A stretch of 15,539 bases of DNA, from assembly GCA_903922535.1 (NCBI GenBank), contig CAIXUF010001322.1:1-15539 (forward strand), in the 5' to 3' direction. A program made the translations under genes and the position numbers. The notes under the pieces were generated by a model. That model saw only the letters and a program-made list of their open reading frames with translations, did not search any database and was not told the origin of the DNA. This DNA comes from Candidatus Hydrogenedentota bacterium. GTDB taxonomy: Bacteria; Hydrogenedentota; Hydrogenedentia; Hydrogenedentiales; CAITNO01. Below, in pieces: positions 1 to 7,119 of the stretch (position 1 is the stretch's first letter; the number at the start of each line of letters is the position of its first letter).

Positions 1-246
1 ATGGGCGGCCACCCAGCCCGGGGTGAGTTCAGGTAAGCCGGCATAGCTGCGGGCCAGGACAAAATCCAGTTCCAGTTCGATCGGAAGCGCCCGCGCAAGG
101 TCGGCGACAAACAGGGACGCGCCCTTGAGCACCGCCAGCAGCAGCGGGCGTTTGCCGGCATACCCGGCGGTTATTTCACGGCCCAGTTCCGCCACGCGCG
201 CGGCGAGGACCGCGGCGGGTATCAAAGGCTGCTCACTCACCCGCAT
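1..246 (-). CDS. hpt: Hypoxanthine phosphoribosyltransferase, N-terminal part (cut by window edge)
   Basis: Purine salvage enzyme that joins hypoxanthine or guanine to PRPP in the cytoplasm. Only the first 82 codons lie in the window, reading leftward from an ATG at 246-244; the rest is beyond base 1. The visible part has the family's N-terminal features: a helix with 'VAELGREI', then 'LLLAVLKGASLFVADL' (residues about 36-50), which is the PPi-loop strand and 'LKG' motif of purine phosphoribosyltransferases, then 'LELDFVLARSY' where relatives have 'DFM..SSY'. The PRPP-binding loop is not in view. The start codon lies inside the end of tilS (14-nt overlap), so the two are translationally linked. 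tilS-hpt(-ftsH) is a common bacterial gene order, which supports the call. Confidence 0.85.
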   Translation of the reverse strand, partial: MRVSEQPLIPAAVLAARVAELGREITAGYAGKRPLLLAVLKGASLFVADLARALPIELELDFVLARSYAGLPELTPGWVAAH

Positions 247-1639
247 AACGCACCTCCACTTCCAGCAACTGTTCCGTTTCCGATGTGACTGCCGCATTGG
301 CCGAAGGCATATGGCCGACGATCCACAGGATCGTGCCGTCTGCCGTCACAAGCGGCACCCTGTCCCGCATCGGTTCGGGCACGCCCCGGTCCACGAAATA
401 ATCCTGAAGCTTCTTTGTGCCGTTCAAACCCAAAGGACGAAAGCGATCGCCCGGGCGCCGCGTTCTCACACAAAGCGCACCGGAAACCCGCGCTGCGTCG
501 AACACCTGCCGTTCCGGCGAACACCAGGCCCTGGCCCCGTCCGGTGACAGGGAGTCCGCCGGTTTGAGCGTCACGGAAAACACACGGCCCAGCGCCTTGG
601 TCTTGCCGGGCACAGCCAGCACCGTCACCTCTGTGGGCAGTCCTGTCCGCGGTACCGTAAAAGACACGATGCCCCGCCCGCGATAGAGAAAGACGCCGCC
701 ACCCAGATCCATGCGCTCACCCACTTTTGCCCCGGCCAGGAACCCGTCCGCCGCATCCACGTGTGACCAATAGGGCTTTCCGCCCAGCCGTTCAATCTGC
801 CGCACCCACCAGCGGCGCCGCAGCGCGGGATGCATGGACAGCAGCGCCGAAACGGGAATCTGTTCCGGCATGCCCGGTCCAATGTTCAGACGCCCGCATT
901 CCCGGTCCAGCAGTTCCTCCAGCAGCCCGTTGTCCAGCCGTTGCGCATGGGCCAGCCGTGCCAGTGCGTCGCGGATGGACGGATTGTGCTCCCGCGCCAG
1001 CGCGGGCAGCAGTTCGTGGCGCACGCGGTTGCGCCGGGCATGGTCCGGGTCCGCGTTGGACGCATCCTCGCGCCACGGCACGCCGCGCGCCGTCAGCCAC
1101 GCGCACAGTTCGGCATGGGTGCAGTCGAGCAGCGGCCGGACAATGCGGACAGGACCCTCCAGGCGGACCGGCGGCATGCCGGCGAGGCCGCGGCCCGCCG
1201 TGCCGCGCAGCAGGCGCAGCAGCACGGTTTCGGCCTGGTCGTCGCGGTGGTGCCCCAGCGCCACCACGCCGCAGTCCGTTCGGCTGGCCACATCGCACAG
1301 AAACGCATAGCGCGCATGCCGCGCATGGTCCTCAAAAGAGCGGCCCGCCGCGCGCGCTTCGGCGCCGACGTCCGCGCCGCCTGCATGGAAAGGCACGTCC
1401 AGCCGCGCCGCCATGTCACGGACGAATTCGGCATCGCGCGCGCTCTCGCCCTGGCGCGTGTGGTGGTCGAAGTGGGCGGCCTCCACGCGGTAGCCGAGCA
1501 CGGCAAGCACGTGCAGCAACGCGGTGGAATCGGCACCCCCGGACACGGCGGCGATCACGCGCTGTCCCGGTTCGAGCAGCGCATCGCGCATAATGGCGGC
1601 GTGGACAGTGTTAAGCAGGCTGTCGTGTGTACACTTCAT
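233..1639 (-). CDS. tilS: tRNA(Ile)-lysidine synthetase
   Basis: Converts the wobble cytidine (C34) of the CAU-anticodon tRNA-Ile to lysidine using lysine and ATP, so that it reads AUA instead of AUG; normally essential. The 468-residue product has the N-type ATP pyrophosphatase P-loop 'SGGADST' at residues 33-39 and 'GHHRDDQAET' at 129-138, a second signature of the TilS catalytic domain. The C-terminal TilS_C domain starts near residue 395 with 'TRRPGDRF' and 'GTKKLQDYF'. Length fits the family (E. coli TilS is about 430). The start at 1639 gives about 30 residues before the P-loop, as usual; an internal Met17 is an alternative. The ribosome binding site is weak (GGGA at short spacing). It overlaps hpt by 14 nt. 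A TACAAT on the minus strand (ATTGTA at 1682-1687) could be the -10, but I see no good -35. Confidence 0.95.
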   Translation of the reverse strand: MKCTHDSLLNTVHAAIMRDALLEPGQRVIAAVSGGADSTALLHVLAVLGYRVEAAHFDHHTRQGESARDAEFVRDMAARLDVPFHAGGADVGAEARAAGRSFEDHARHARYAFLCDVASRTDCGVVALGHHRDDQAETVLLRLLRGTAGRGLAGMPPVRLEGPVRIVRPLLDCTHAELCAWLTARGVPWREDASNADPDHARRNRVRHELLPALAREHNPSIRDALARLAHAQRLDNGLLEELLDRECGRLNIGPGMPEQIPVSALLSMHPALRRRWWVRQIERLGGKPYWSHVDAADGFLAGAKVGERMDLGGGVFLYRGRGIVSFTVPRTGLPTEVTVLAVPGKTKALGRVFSVTLKPADSLSPDGARAWCSPERQVFDAARVSGALCVRTRRPGDRFRPLGLNGTKKLQDYFVDRGVPEPMRDRVPLVTADGTILWIVGHMPSANAAVTSETEQLLEVEVRYAGE

Positions 1640-1742
1640 TGATCGTCCCGGGCCGCCGCGGCATGGCGGCGACCCGGGGCCATTGTACTACACCGGGCGG
1701 GCGGCCCAGGATTGCCCGCGCAACCGTGAGGAGGCGTGAACG

Positions 1743-2729
1743 ATGCGTGCATGGCGCTTTCATCAACCCGGAAACATTGCGAATCTGGTGCTGGAGCAGG
1801 TTCCCGACCCGGAACCCGGACCCGGAGAGGCGCTGGTGCGCATCGTTTGCGCCGCGCTAAACCCGGCGGACCGCTACCTTGTCCAAGGCCAATACCCCCG
1901 GGCCGGCACCCCGCCGTTCACACCGGGCCGGGACGGCGCGGGCGTGGTGGTCAAACCCGTGCCGGGGGGCCGGTTCAAGGAAGGCGATGCTGTTTGCGTG
2001 CTGGGCGGACTCACAGGCATATCCAGGCAGGGCTCGCTGGCCCAGTACAGCGCCGTGCCCGAAGAATGGCTTGCCCCCGTGCCCGACGGTTGGACGCCTG
2101 AAGAGGCCGCCGCCGGTCCCCTTACCTGCCTTACCGCATGGCGTGCACTGGTTGTGTGCGGACATTTGAAACCGGGAGAAACCGTGCTGGTCACCGGCGC
2201 TTCCGGCGGTGTCGGCTCGGCCACCGTCGCCTTGGCGGCCGCCCTTGGGGCGCGGGTGGTGGCGCTGTCAAGAAATGCCGACCGCCGGTCGGCGCTGGTG
2301 GAGCGCGGCGCGGCTGTCGTGGTGGACGCAGCGGCGGCCGATTTGGACGGGGCACTGAAGACCGCCCTGGGCACCGACAGGCCCGCGCTGGTGGTGGAAA
2401 ACCTGGGTGGTCCATGGTTGGATCTGGCCGTCCGCTTTGCCGCCCCAGGCGGGCGGATCATGGTGGTGGGCCTGCTTGCGGGTCTTAGCGCCGAGATTAC
2501 AGTGGGTTTGCTCATCCATAAGAACCTGAAAATAGAGGGGTTAAGTGTGGCGCACTTTGGTGCGGAAGAGGCCCAAACGGCATGGACCGAAATTGTCACC
2601 CTCCTGGACCGCGTGAATCAAAGGCCTGCCATCGGCTGTATCGTCGGATTCGAAGACGTGCAGGAAGGGTTTGTCCGCCTGGGCCAGGGTCTGCTCGGCA
2701 AAGTGGTGGTCCGGGTGGCCCGGACCTGA
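1743..2729 (+). CDS. Zinc-independent alcohol dehydrogenase / quinone oxidoreductase family protein (MDR)
   Basis: A 328-residue medium-chain dehydrogenase/reductase, probably reducing quinones or enones with NADPH in the cytoplasm; the substrate cannot be told. The GroES-like N-terminal domain (about 1-120) carries 'ALNPADRYLVQG' and 'PGRDGAGVV' (61-69). In this second motif the zinc enzymes have 'GHE', and no catalytic or structural zinc cysteine cluster is present. The Rossmann half begins near residue 125 with the nucleotide-binding loop 'GASGGVGSA' (152-160) and continues to the typical 'QEGF..L..G...GKVVV' ending. The ATG at 1743 has a strong GGAGG about 8 nt upstream. An out-of-frame ATG at 1736 lies too close to that site. 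It is divergent from tilS with about 100 bp between and is followed by the porin region, to which it shows no obvious functional link. Confidence 0.85.
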   Translation: MRAWRFHQPGNIANLVLEQVPDPEPGPGEALVRIVCAALNPADRYLVQGQYPRAGTPPFTPGRDGAGVVVKPVPGGRFKEGDAVCVLGGLTGISRQGSLAQYSAVPEEWLAPVPDGWTPEEAAAGPLTCLTAWRALVVCGHLKPGETVLVTGASGGVGSATVALAAALGARVVALSRNADRRSALVERGAAVVVDAAAADLDGALKTALGTDRPALVVENLGGPWLDLAVRFAAPGGRIMVVGLLAGLSAEITVGLLIHKNLKIEGLSVAHFGAEEAQTAWTEIVTLLDRVNQRPAIGCIVGFEDVQEGFVRLGQGLLGKVVVRVART

Positions 2730-2787
2730 GACCCACAATATCTGGTGGTTGTTGCGCCGCGGCTGCTGAAAAAGCACAACAAAACGC

Positions 2788-2816
2788 TTGACAATATACG
2801 AGCAGGGTGCTACAAT
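2788..2816 (+). promoter_or_regulatory. Near-consensus sigma70 promoter of porin gene 1
   Basis: TTGACA at 2788-2793 and TACAAT at 2811-2816 with exactly 17 bp between. The -35 is a perfect match and the -10 matches 5 of 6. Transcription should start about 2823, giving a leader of roughly 340 nt before the porin ATG at 3165. This is among the best housekeeping promoters in the window and suggests high constitutive expression, fitting an abundant outer-membrane protein. Confidence 0.8.
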
Positions 2817-2822
2817 CGATTT

Positions 2823-3164
2823 CGTTAAGTGACGGACTGGAATTGTTTTCTTGGTCAGATTGGTTCTGGTCCGTAATAGGTGTCAAGAGCAGTGCGAGAA
2901 GGAGTGCCGCCCCGATCCGTGTTAGTTGGGGATGGGTTCATCTCGCCAAAACAGGGAACAGCATCACGACCGGCATATAATCTTCGAGGCGAAAGGAGGA
3001 ATGAGCAGCATTCGCCCTAAAGGGCTTACCTCGGTATTACGGTCGACTCCCAAAGTGATGTGCCAATAAAGCGGCCGCCGCGTGTGTGGCGGGTCGTGTG
3101 CCCGAAAGGGTGCGAATGTGTTACCAAACAAGACTTAAAAGTATAGAATGGGAGATAACGTACA
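2823..3164 (+). promoter_or_regulatory. Long structured 5' leader of porin gene 1
   Basis: This 340-nt stretch has no convincing gene and contains several self-complementary segments: 2832-2842 with 2864-2874 (11 bp including two G-U pairs, 21-nt loop); GCGAGA 2894-2899 with TCTCGC 2941-2946, enclosing CCCC 2910-2913 with GGGG 2928-2931; CGACCG 2967-2972 with CGGTCG 3040-3045, enclosing GGCGAA 2988-2993 with TTCGCC 3011-3016 or, alternatively, CGAGG 2985-2989 with CCTCG 3029-3033; CCGCC 3075-3079 with GGCGG 3088-3092; and CCC-GAAA-GGG at 3101-3110. An AGGAGG (2994-2999) sits in the loop of the GGCGAA/TTCGCC stem. I do not recognise a known riboswitch. The porin's own ribosome binding site is GGGAG at 3150-3154. 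Confidence 0.5.
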
Positions 3165-4433
3165 ATGCGTACGCTTACAACTTTGGTTATTGCAGCGCTG
3201 GTGCTGAGCATGGCCGGCGTGGCGGTTGCCGAACTTCAGAACGTTGAAGTCGGCGGCAAGCTGCAGATTCGCGGCGATTACTGGCGCATGGGTGATTTCG
3301 GCAACACGTCGTTTGCCGAGCAGCGCACCTTGTTGAACGTGAAGGCTGATTTCACGAACGACGTCAGCACCTTCATCGAGTTCGACAGCTATGGCGATTG
3401 GGGCCAGAATTTCCGCTCCAATTACATCACGGGCATTGACACCCGCGGCGGCGCCGATGTCAACCTGTACCAGGCATATGTCAACGTGAAGAACCTGTGG
3501 GGCACCCCGCTGAGCCTTCGCGTCGGCCGCCAGGAACTGGTGTTCGGCAGTGAGTTCCTCCTTGGCAACAACGACAACGGCCCGCTGTTCAAAGGCCTGT
3601 CCTTTGACGGCCTCCGCCTGAGCTTCGCCAACGACATGTTCAAGGTTGACGCCTTCGCCGCCAAGCTTGCCGAGTCCTTCCAGAATTTCGGCAAGGGTGA
3701 TGTGGACCTGTACGGCGTGTACGGCAGCTACATCGGCATCGAAGACATCACGCTTGACGCCTACTGGCTCATGGTCCAGGACAGCACCGTTGTCGGCAAG
3801 TACGTTGACATTCACACCTTTGGCCTCCGCGGAGCTGGCACGTTTAGTGGTATTGACTTTGATGCAGAAGTTGCCTATCAGTTGGGCGATGTCAACGGCC
3901 AGCCGTCCGCCTGCCCGCTTGGCTACGGCGAAGCTGACGTCAAATACGGCACCTTCGGCGCGAATGCCGAAGTTGGCTACACGTTTGACATGGCGTGGCA
4001 GCCGCGTGTGTTCGGCAAATTCGCCTACTTCGGCGGCGGCGACCCCGACAAGTGCAAGTGGTCCAATGACCGCACCCTGCCGTTCAACCGCCTGTTCTCT
4101 GACATGACCTACAGCCCGTTCCTTGACACCAACAAGAACCTGAGCAACCTGTTCTACTACGGCCTTGGCGTGCAGGTCATGCCGACCGAGTGCGTGTCCC
4201 TGAAGGTCACTGGCGCCTTCCTTGACATGGACCAGACCACCCGCGAACAGGGCAGCTATGGTTGGGAAGTCGGCGGATCCGGCACCTATCACTACAGCGA
4301 AGACCTGGCCTTCACCGGCGGCTATTCGCACTTCTTCGGTTCCGACACGGACAAAGACAGCAGCCTGTGCGACCCGAAGGTCGCGAAGCAGGACTTCGAC
4401 TACTTCTACGCCCAGACCGAGATCAAATTCTAA
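3165..4433 (+). CDS. Outer-membrane beta-barrel porin (alginate_export/OprD-like), paralogue 1
   Basis: A 422-residue exported protein, most likely a 16-18-stranded outer-membrane channel; the transported solute is unknown. Residues 1-22 are a Sec signal peptide (Arg2, a hydrophobic core, cleavage AVA|EL). The mature protein consists of short amphipathic strands with alternating aromatic or hydrophobic residues, many Gly/Asp turns and no further membrane helices. Its last residue is Phe ('AQTEIKF'), the usual BAM recognition end. The pattern 'G.LQIRGDYWRM', 'FVEFDSYGDWG' (here with FIEF) and 'LRVGRQEL.FG' is what I recall of alginate-export-type porins. It is clearly homologous to the next gene over its whole length, including 'NDRTLPFNRLFS' and a 'SACP.G.GEAD.KYG' segment. 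The start is set by GGGAG at 3150-3154 and the signal peptide. Confidence 0.85.
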   Translation: MRTLTTLVIAALVLSMAGVAVAELQNVEVGGKLQIRGDYWRMGDFGNTSFAEQRTLLNVKADFTNDVSTFIEFDSYGDWGQNFRSNYITGIDTRGGADVNLYQAYVNVKNLWGTPLSLRVGRQELVFGSEFLLGNNDNGPLFKGLSFDGLRLSFANDMFKVDAFAAKLAESFQNFGKGDVDLYGVYGSYIGIEDITLDAYWLMVQDSTVVGKYVDIHTFGLRGAGTFSGIDFDAEVAYQLGDVNGQPSACPLGYGEADVKYGTFGANAEVGYTFDMAWQPRVFGKFAYFGGGDPDKCKWSNDRTLPFNRLFSDMTYSPFLDTNKNLSNLFYYGLGVQVMPTECVSLKVTGAFLDMDQTTREQGSYGWEVGGSGTYHYSEDLAFTGGYSHFFGSDTDKDSSLCDPKVAKQDFDYFYAQTEIKF

Positions 4434-4457
4434 TTCTGCCCGTGCAGCCTGAAGTTC

Positions 4458-4493
4458 AACCCCCCGCGGGAAACCGCGGGGGGTTTCCTTTTG
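4458..4493 (+). terminator. Intrinsic terminator of porin gene 1
   Basis: A perfect 12-bp stem (4458-4469 with 4474-4485, GC-rich core CCCCCCGCGG) closed by a GAAA tetraloop and followed by TTTCCTTTT. It lies 25 nt after the porin stop codon. Confidence 0.9.
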
Positions 4494-4738
4494 TGGCCGC
4501 CTTCCCGCCACCACAGTACGGTTCGGTACGTCCTGCGGCCAAAACTACCCTGCGGTAGGCCGCGCGCCGCCGACTTCCGCCTTCCCGAACCCCGCGCGGC
4601 GCGCACGTGCGGGTCATGCACTTCGCGCCGCCTGCCCCGAAAAACCGCGTGTTTGCGGTCCTGCCGGACGTTCCAGACTCCGTGCAGCGTGCTGCTTGTC
4701 CTGTGCCGAAACCCCCTTGCACGCTTCCCCTCCACAAA

Positions 4739-4754
4739 TGGCACGAGCTTTGCT
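4739..4754 (+). promoter_or_regulatory. Predicted sigma54 (RpoN) promoter of porin gene 2
   Basis: TGGCACG at 4739-4745, four bases, then TTGCT at 4750-4754. The GG and GC dinucleotides are 10 bp apart, the invariant -24/-12 geometry of sigma54 promoters, and the core matches the consensus TGGCACG-N4-TTGCW completely. It faces the porin gene and predicts a start near 4765 and a leader of about 205 nt. Sigma54 promoters need an enhancer-binding activator; an inverted repeat ACCGC-N6-GCGGT at 4644-4659, about 85 bp upstream, is a possible but unproven activator site. The rest of the gap 4494-4738 shows no gene. Confidence 0.6.
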
Positions 4755-4764
4755 GGAATAGCTT

Positions 4765-4970
4765 ACCCGAGACCATTGTTAGATGTCGGGGTTTTATAAA
4801 GTCGAATCACTGCGGTTGCGATCCACTTATCGGCACGGAAGGAGGGATTATCGCCACGAACGCTCTGCCGGGATCAAACATGCCGTTTGAATGCCCATAG
4901 CCCGTTGCGGGCGCGTGTCCGCGCCCCGCGAAACAGCATCCACACCATCATGGCAAGGAGATCACGCATA
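4765..4970 (+). promoter_or_regulatory. Structured 5' leader of porin gene 2
   Basis: About 205 nt without a gene. Hairpins: CGGCA 4831-4835 with TGCCG 4866-4870; TCAAAC 4874-4879 with GTTTGA 4885-4890; and two competing GC stems, GCCCG 4900-4904 with CGGGC 4908-4912, or GGGCGCG 4909-4915 with CGCGCCC 4920-4926. Like the leader of porin 1 it contains an internal AAGGAGGRAT (4840-4849) with no start codon at normal distance. The real ribosome binding site is AAGGAG at 4955-4960. Confidence 0.45.
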
Positions 4971-6269
4971 ATGCGTATAAAGAACCTGATATTTCTCTGC
5001 GCACTCGCGGTCGTCGCGGGCGGCGCGGCCTGGGCCGAACTCCAGAACGTCGAGGTGACCGGAGATCTGCACATCCGCGGCAGTTACTACAGGTATGATT
5101 CGCTTCCCAGTCAGGCCTTTGTCGAGCAGCGCACCCGTCTCGGTGTCAAGGCGGACTTCACCAACGACATCACGACCTTTGTCGAATTCGATTCTTGGGA
5201 TGCCTGGGGCGACGGCTTTCGCTCCAGTTACCTGACCGGCATTGACAACCGCGGCACGGCCGATGTCAGCCTCTACCAGGGCTACATCGAAGCGCGCAAC
5301 CTGTGGGGCACACCGCTCACACTGCGGGTCGGACGCCAGGAACTCAAGTTCGGTGACCAGTTCCTCGTCGGCACCGCCGATTGTGCCGCCAGATTCTATG
5401 GCCTCTCCTTCGACGCCGTCCGCCTGACCTACAAGACGGATCAGTTCTCAATCGACGCCGTGGCATCCAAGCTTGCCGAAACCTTCCAGAACTTTGGCAA
5501 GGGCGACACTGATTTCTACGCCGTCTATGGCAGCTACACCGGCATTGAGGACACCTCCCTCGATGCGTACTGGATGTTTGTGCGCGACGACGGCGCGCTG
5601 CTGCCCACCCACAACGGCGTGGACATTCACACGGTCGGCCTCCGCGGATCAGGAAAGATTGCCTCGTTTGACTACCACGGTGAAGTGGCCTACCAGTTCG
5701 GTTCGGTGGACGACCTGCCGTCGGCATGCCCCTCCGGCTTCGGCGAGGCGGACACCAAGTACGGCGCTTTCGGCGCCAACGCCGAGGTCGGCTACACCTT
5801 CGACTGCATGTGGTCGCCCCGCCCCTTCGCCCGCTTCTTCTATGCGGGCGGCGGCAAGCCTGACCACAGCCTCTTCTCCAATGACCGCACACTGCCCTTC
5901 AACCGGCTCTTCTCGAACATCGAGTATTCCGAGTTCCTCGATTCCACCGACCTGTCCAATACGTACTATTACTCCCTCGGCGTCGGAATCGCGCCCACCG
6001 AGAGCGTCAAACTGCAGTTCCTGGGCGCCTACTTCTCCGCCGACAAGGGCGGTCCCGTCACCAACTCCAAGAAACTGGGCTGGGAAATGGCCGCCTACGG
6101 CTCTTATCAGTACAGTGCGGACCTGATCTTCCGCGGCGGAGTGATTCACTTCATCGGCGAAAAAGGCCTGGAGGATGCCTACATCTCCGGCAACGGCCTG
6201 CGCCAGTGGGGCGGCGAAGAGAACGACCAGTACGACTACTTCTTCCTTGAAAGCCAGCTTACCTTCTAG
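4971..6269 (+). CDS. Outer-membrane beta-barrel porin (alginate_export/OprD-like), paralogue 2
   Basis: A 432-residue paralogue of the preceding porin. I chose the ATG at 4971: it has AAGGAG 10 nt upstream and gives a signal peptide (residues 1-22, 'MRIKNLIFL...', cleavage AWA|EL) that lines up with the neighbour. The frame is open back to an ATG at 4887, but those extra 28 residues would bury the signal peptide and lie in the hairpin-rich leader. The mature protein starts 'ELQNVEVTGDLHIRG', shares 'FVEFDSWDAWG', 'LRVGRQELKFG' and 'NDRTLPFNRLFS' with paralogue 1, and ends in a C-terminal Phe ('ESQLTF'). The two differ most in probable surface loops and near the C-terminus, suggesting divergence in solute preference. 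Expression is probably sigma54-dependent, unlike its neighbour. Confidence 0.85.
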   Translation: MRIKNLIFLCALAVVAGGAAWAELQNVEVTGDLHIRGSYYRYDSLPSQAFVEQRTRLGVKADFTNDITTFVEFDSWDAWGDGFRSSYLTGIDNRGTADVSLYQGYIEARNLWGTPLTLRVGRQELKFGDQFLVGTADCAARFYGLSFDAVRLTYKTDQFSIDAVASKLAETFQNFGKGDTDFYAVYGSYTGIEDTSLDAYWMFVRDDGALLPTHNGVDIHTVGLRGSGKIASFDYHGEVAYQFGSVDDLPSACPSGFGEADTKYGAFGANAEVGYTFDCMWSPRPFARFFYAGGGKPDHSLFSNDRTLPFNRLFSNIEYSEFLDSTDLSNTYYYSLGVGIAPTESVKLQFLGAYFSADKGGPVTNSKKLGWEMAAYGSYQYSADLIFRGGVIHFIGEKGLEDAYISGNGLRQWGGEENDQYDYFFLESQLTF

Positions 6270-6314
6270 TGTTTCCCCTCCCATCGCCGGGGCTTCGCGG
6301 TTGCTGACCACCGC

Positions 6315-6338
6315 GGGGCTCCGGCCCCTTCTTTTTTT
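6315..6338 (+). terminator. Intrinsic terminator of porin gene 2
   Basis: Stem GGGGC (6315-6319) with GCCCC (6324-6328) closed by a TCCG tetraloop of the stable UNCG class, followed by TTCTTTTTTT. A longer alternative stem CGCGGT 6296-6301 with ACCGCG 6310-6315 lies just upstream. Confidence 0.85.
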
Positions 6339-6413
6339 GCCGCCCCATCTCGGTTGAGCGGGCGGAAAGGCCGGAACCGTCGGTGGTTGTCCACAATCCG
6401 TGGACGGGATGGA

Positions 6414-7058
6414 CAGTGGCGGGGCCGCCACGCGCACGGCGAGGTCATCGTGGTGCGCTACGCGGACGACTTCGTCATCGGCTTCCAGCGCAGGGAGGAC
6501 GCGCAGCGCATGCACGCGGACCTCAAGGAGCGGCTCGGCAAGTTCAACCTGGAACTGAGCGAGGAGAAGACCCGCCTGATAGAATTCGGGCGCTTCGCCG
6601 AAGAGAGGCGCAGCAAGTGGGGGCTGGGCAAGCCCGAGACGTTCAACTTTCTCGGGTTCGTCCACATCTGCGGAACCACGCGGAACGGCAAGTTCTGCGT
6701 CGTGCGCAAGACGATGGCGAAAAAGGTCGCCGCCAAGCTCAAGGGGCTCAGCACAGAACTGCGCAGACGCATAAACCACCGGATAGCCGACGTGGGCCGA
6801 TGGTTGCAGGCGGTGCTCCTCGGGCACTACCAGTACTATGGGGTGCCGCGCAATTACAGGAGCATGCACGCTTTCCGCGGACGAGTCATCGAACGGTGGC
6901 GGCAAGTGCTCAGACGCCGCAGTGACAAAAAGGGCCGGATAACATGGGAACGCATGGACAAACTGTCGAACAAATGGCTTCCGACCCCCGGAATCGCACA
7001 CCCTTGCCCAAATGAACGGTTACACGTCAATACCCAAGGCAGGAGCCCGGTGCTGTAA
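6414..7058 (+). pseudogene. 5'-truncated group II intron reverse transcriptase/maturase
   Basis: C-terminal half of an LtrA-type intron-encoded protein, from just before RT block 5 to the normal C-terminus. 'WRGRHAHGEVIVVRYADDFV' holds the catalytic YADD. Then follow 'EKTRLIEFGRF' (block 6), 'FNFLGF' (block 7) and the thumb/maturase region with 'GHYQYYGVPRN' and 'RRRSDKKGRITWERM', ending in 'NTQGRSPVL'. The fingers domain (RT blocks 0-4) and intron domains I-III are absent upstream. The frame stays open back to a TTG at 6354, but residues before about Q(6414) look unrelated to the family. It cannot be an active element. It sits about 75 bp after the porin 2 terminator, the kind of place group IIC introns target, although I cannot assign the intron class. 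The left edge coincides with a 9-nt-phased GTGGACGGG/ATGGAC repeat. Confidence 0.85.
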
Positions 7059-7069
7059 TTCCGCCCGCC

Positions 7070-7114
7070 AGGATCTGTGCAGGGGGCGCGGGGCAACCCG
7101 CTTCCCTGCCGCGA
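7070..7114 (+). other. Conserved group II intron 3' segment (probable domain V region)
   Basis: Eleven bases after the maturase stop is a hairpin: GCAGGG 7079-7084 with CCCTGC 7104-7109, and an inner stem GCGGG 7088-7092 with CCCGC 7097-7101 capped by a GCAA (GNRA) tetraloop. Read in one frame this DNA gives 'RICAGGAGQPASLPR', a string I remember as a common spurious tail of annotated maturases of this type, meaning the nucleotide segment is conserved downstream of such genes. I infer it belongs to the ribozyme 3' part (domain V or nearby). The strand pairing does not match a textbook domain V exactly. Confidence 0.5.
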
Positions 7115-7119
7115 CCACT

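Noticed and set aside
727..1593. Long plus-strand frames (up to 288 aa) opposite tilS
   Set aside because: They are Arg/Pro/Ala-rich, low-complexity shadows of a well-supported tilS gene; no domain is recognisable.
2925..2975. Fluoride riboswitch-like GGGGATGGG...CTCGCC in the porin 1 leader
   Set aside because: The downstream conserved segment of the crcB motif is missing and a porin is not a usual target.
2823..3164. Cyclic-di-GMP (GEMM) or cobalamin riboswitch in the porin leaders
   Set aside because: Neither the GEMM core nor the B12-box sequence is present in either leader.
3135..4514. 459-aa minus-strand frame opposite porin 1
   Set aside because: It mirrors the porin's codon pattern exactly and would cross the porin's ribosome binding site and terminator; no family resemblance.
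4494..4738. Small frames on both strands between porin 1 and the sigma54 promoter
   Set aside because: Basic, Cys/Arg/Pro-rich translations with no ribosome binding sites or recognisable motifs; treated as non-coding.
4887..4970. Upstream in-frame start for porin 2 (28 extra residues)
   Set aside because: It would place a charged extension before the signal peptide and has no ribosome binding site, whereas 4971 has AAGGAG and aligns with porin 1.
6354..6413. Maturase frame extended back to TTG 6354 as an intact gene
   Set aside because: The first 20 codons do not resemble the family and RT blocks 0-4 are absent, so it is a truncated remnant.
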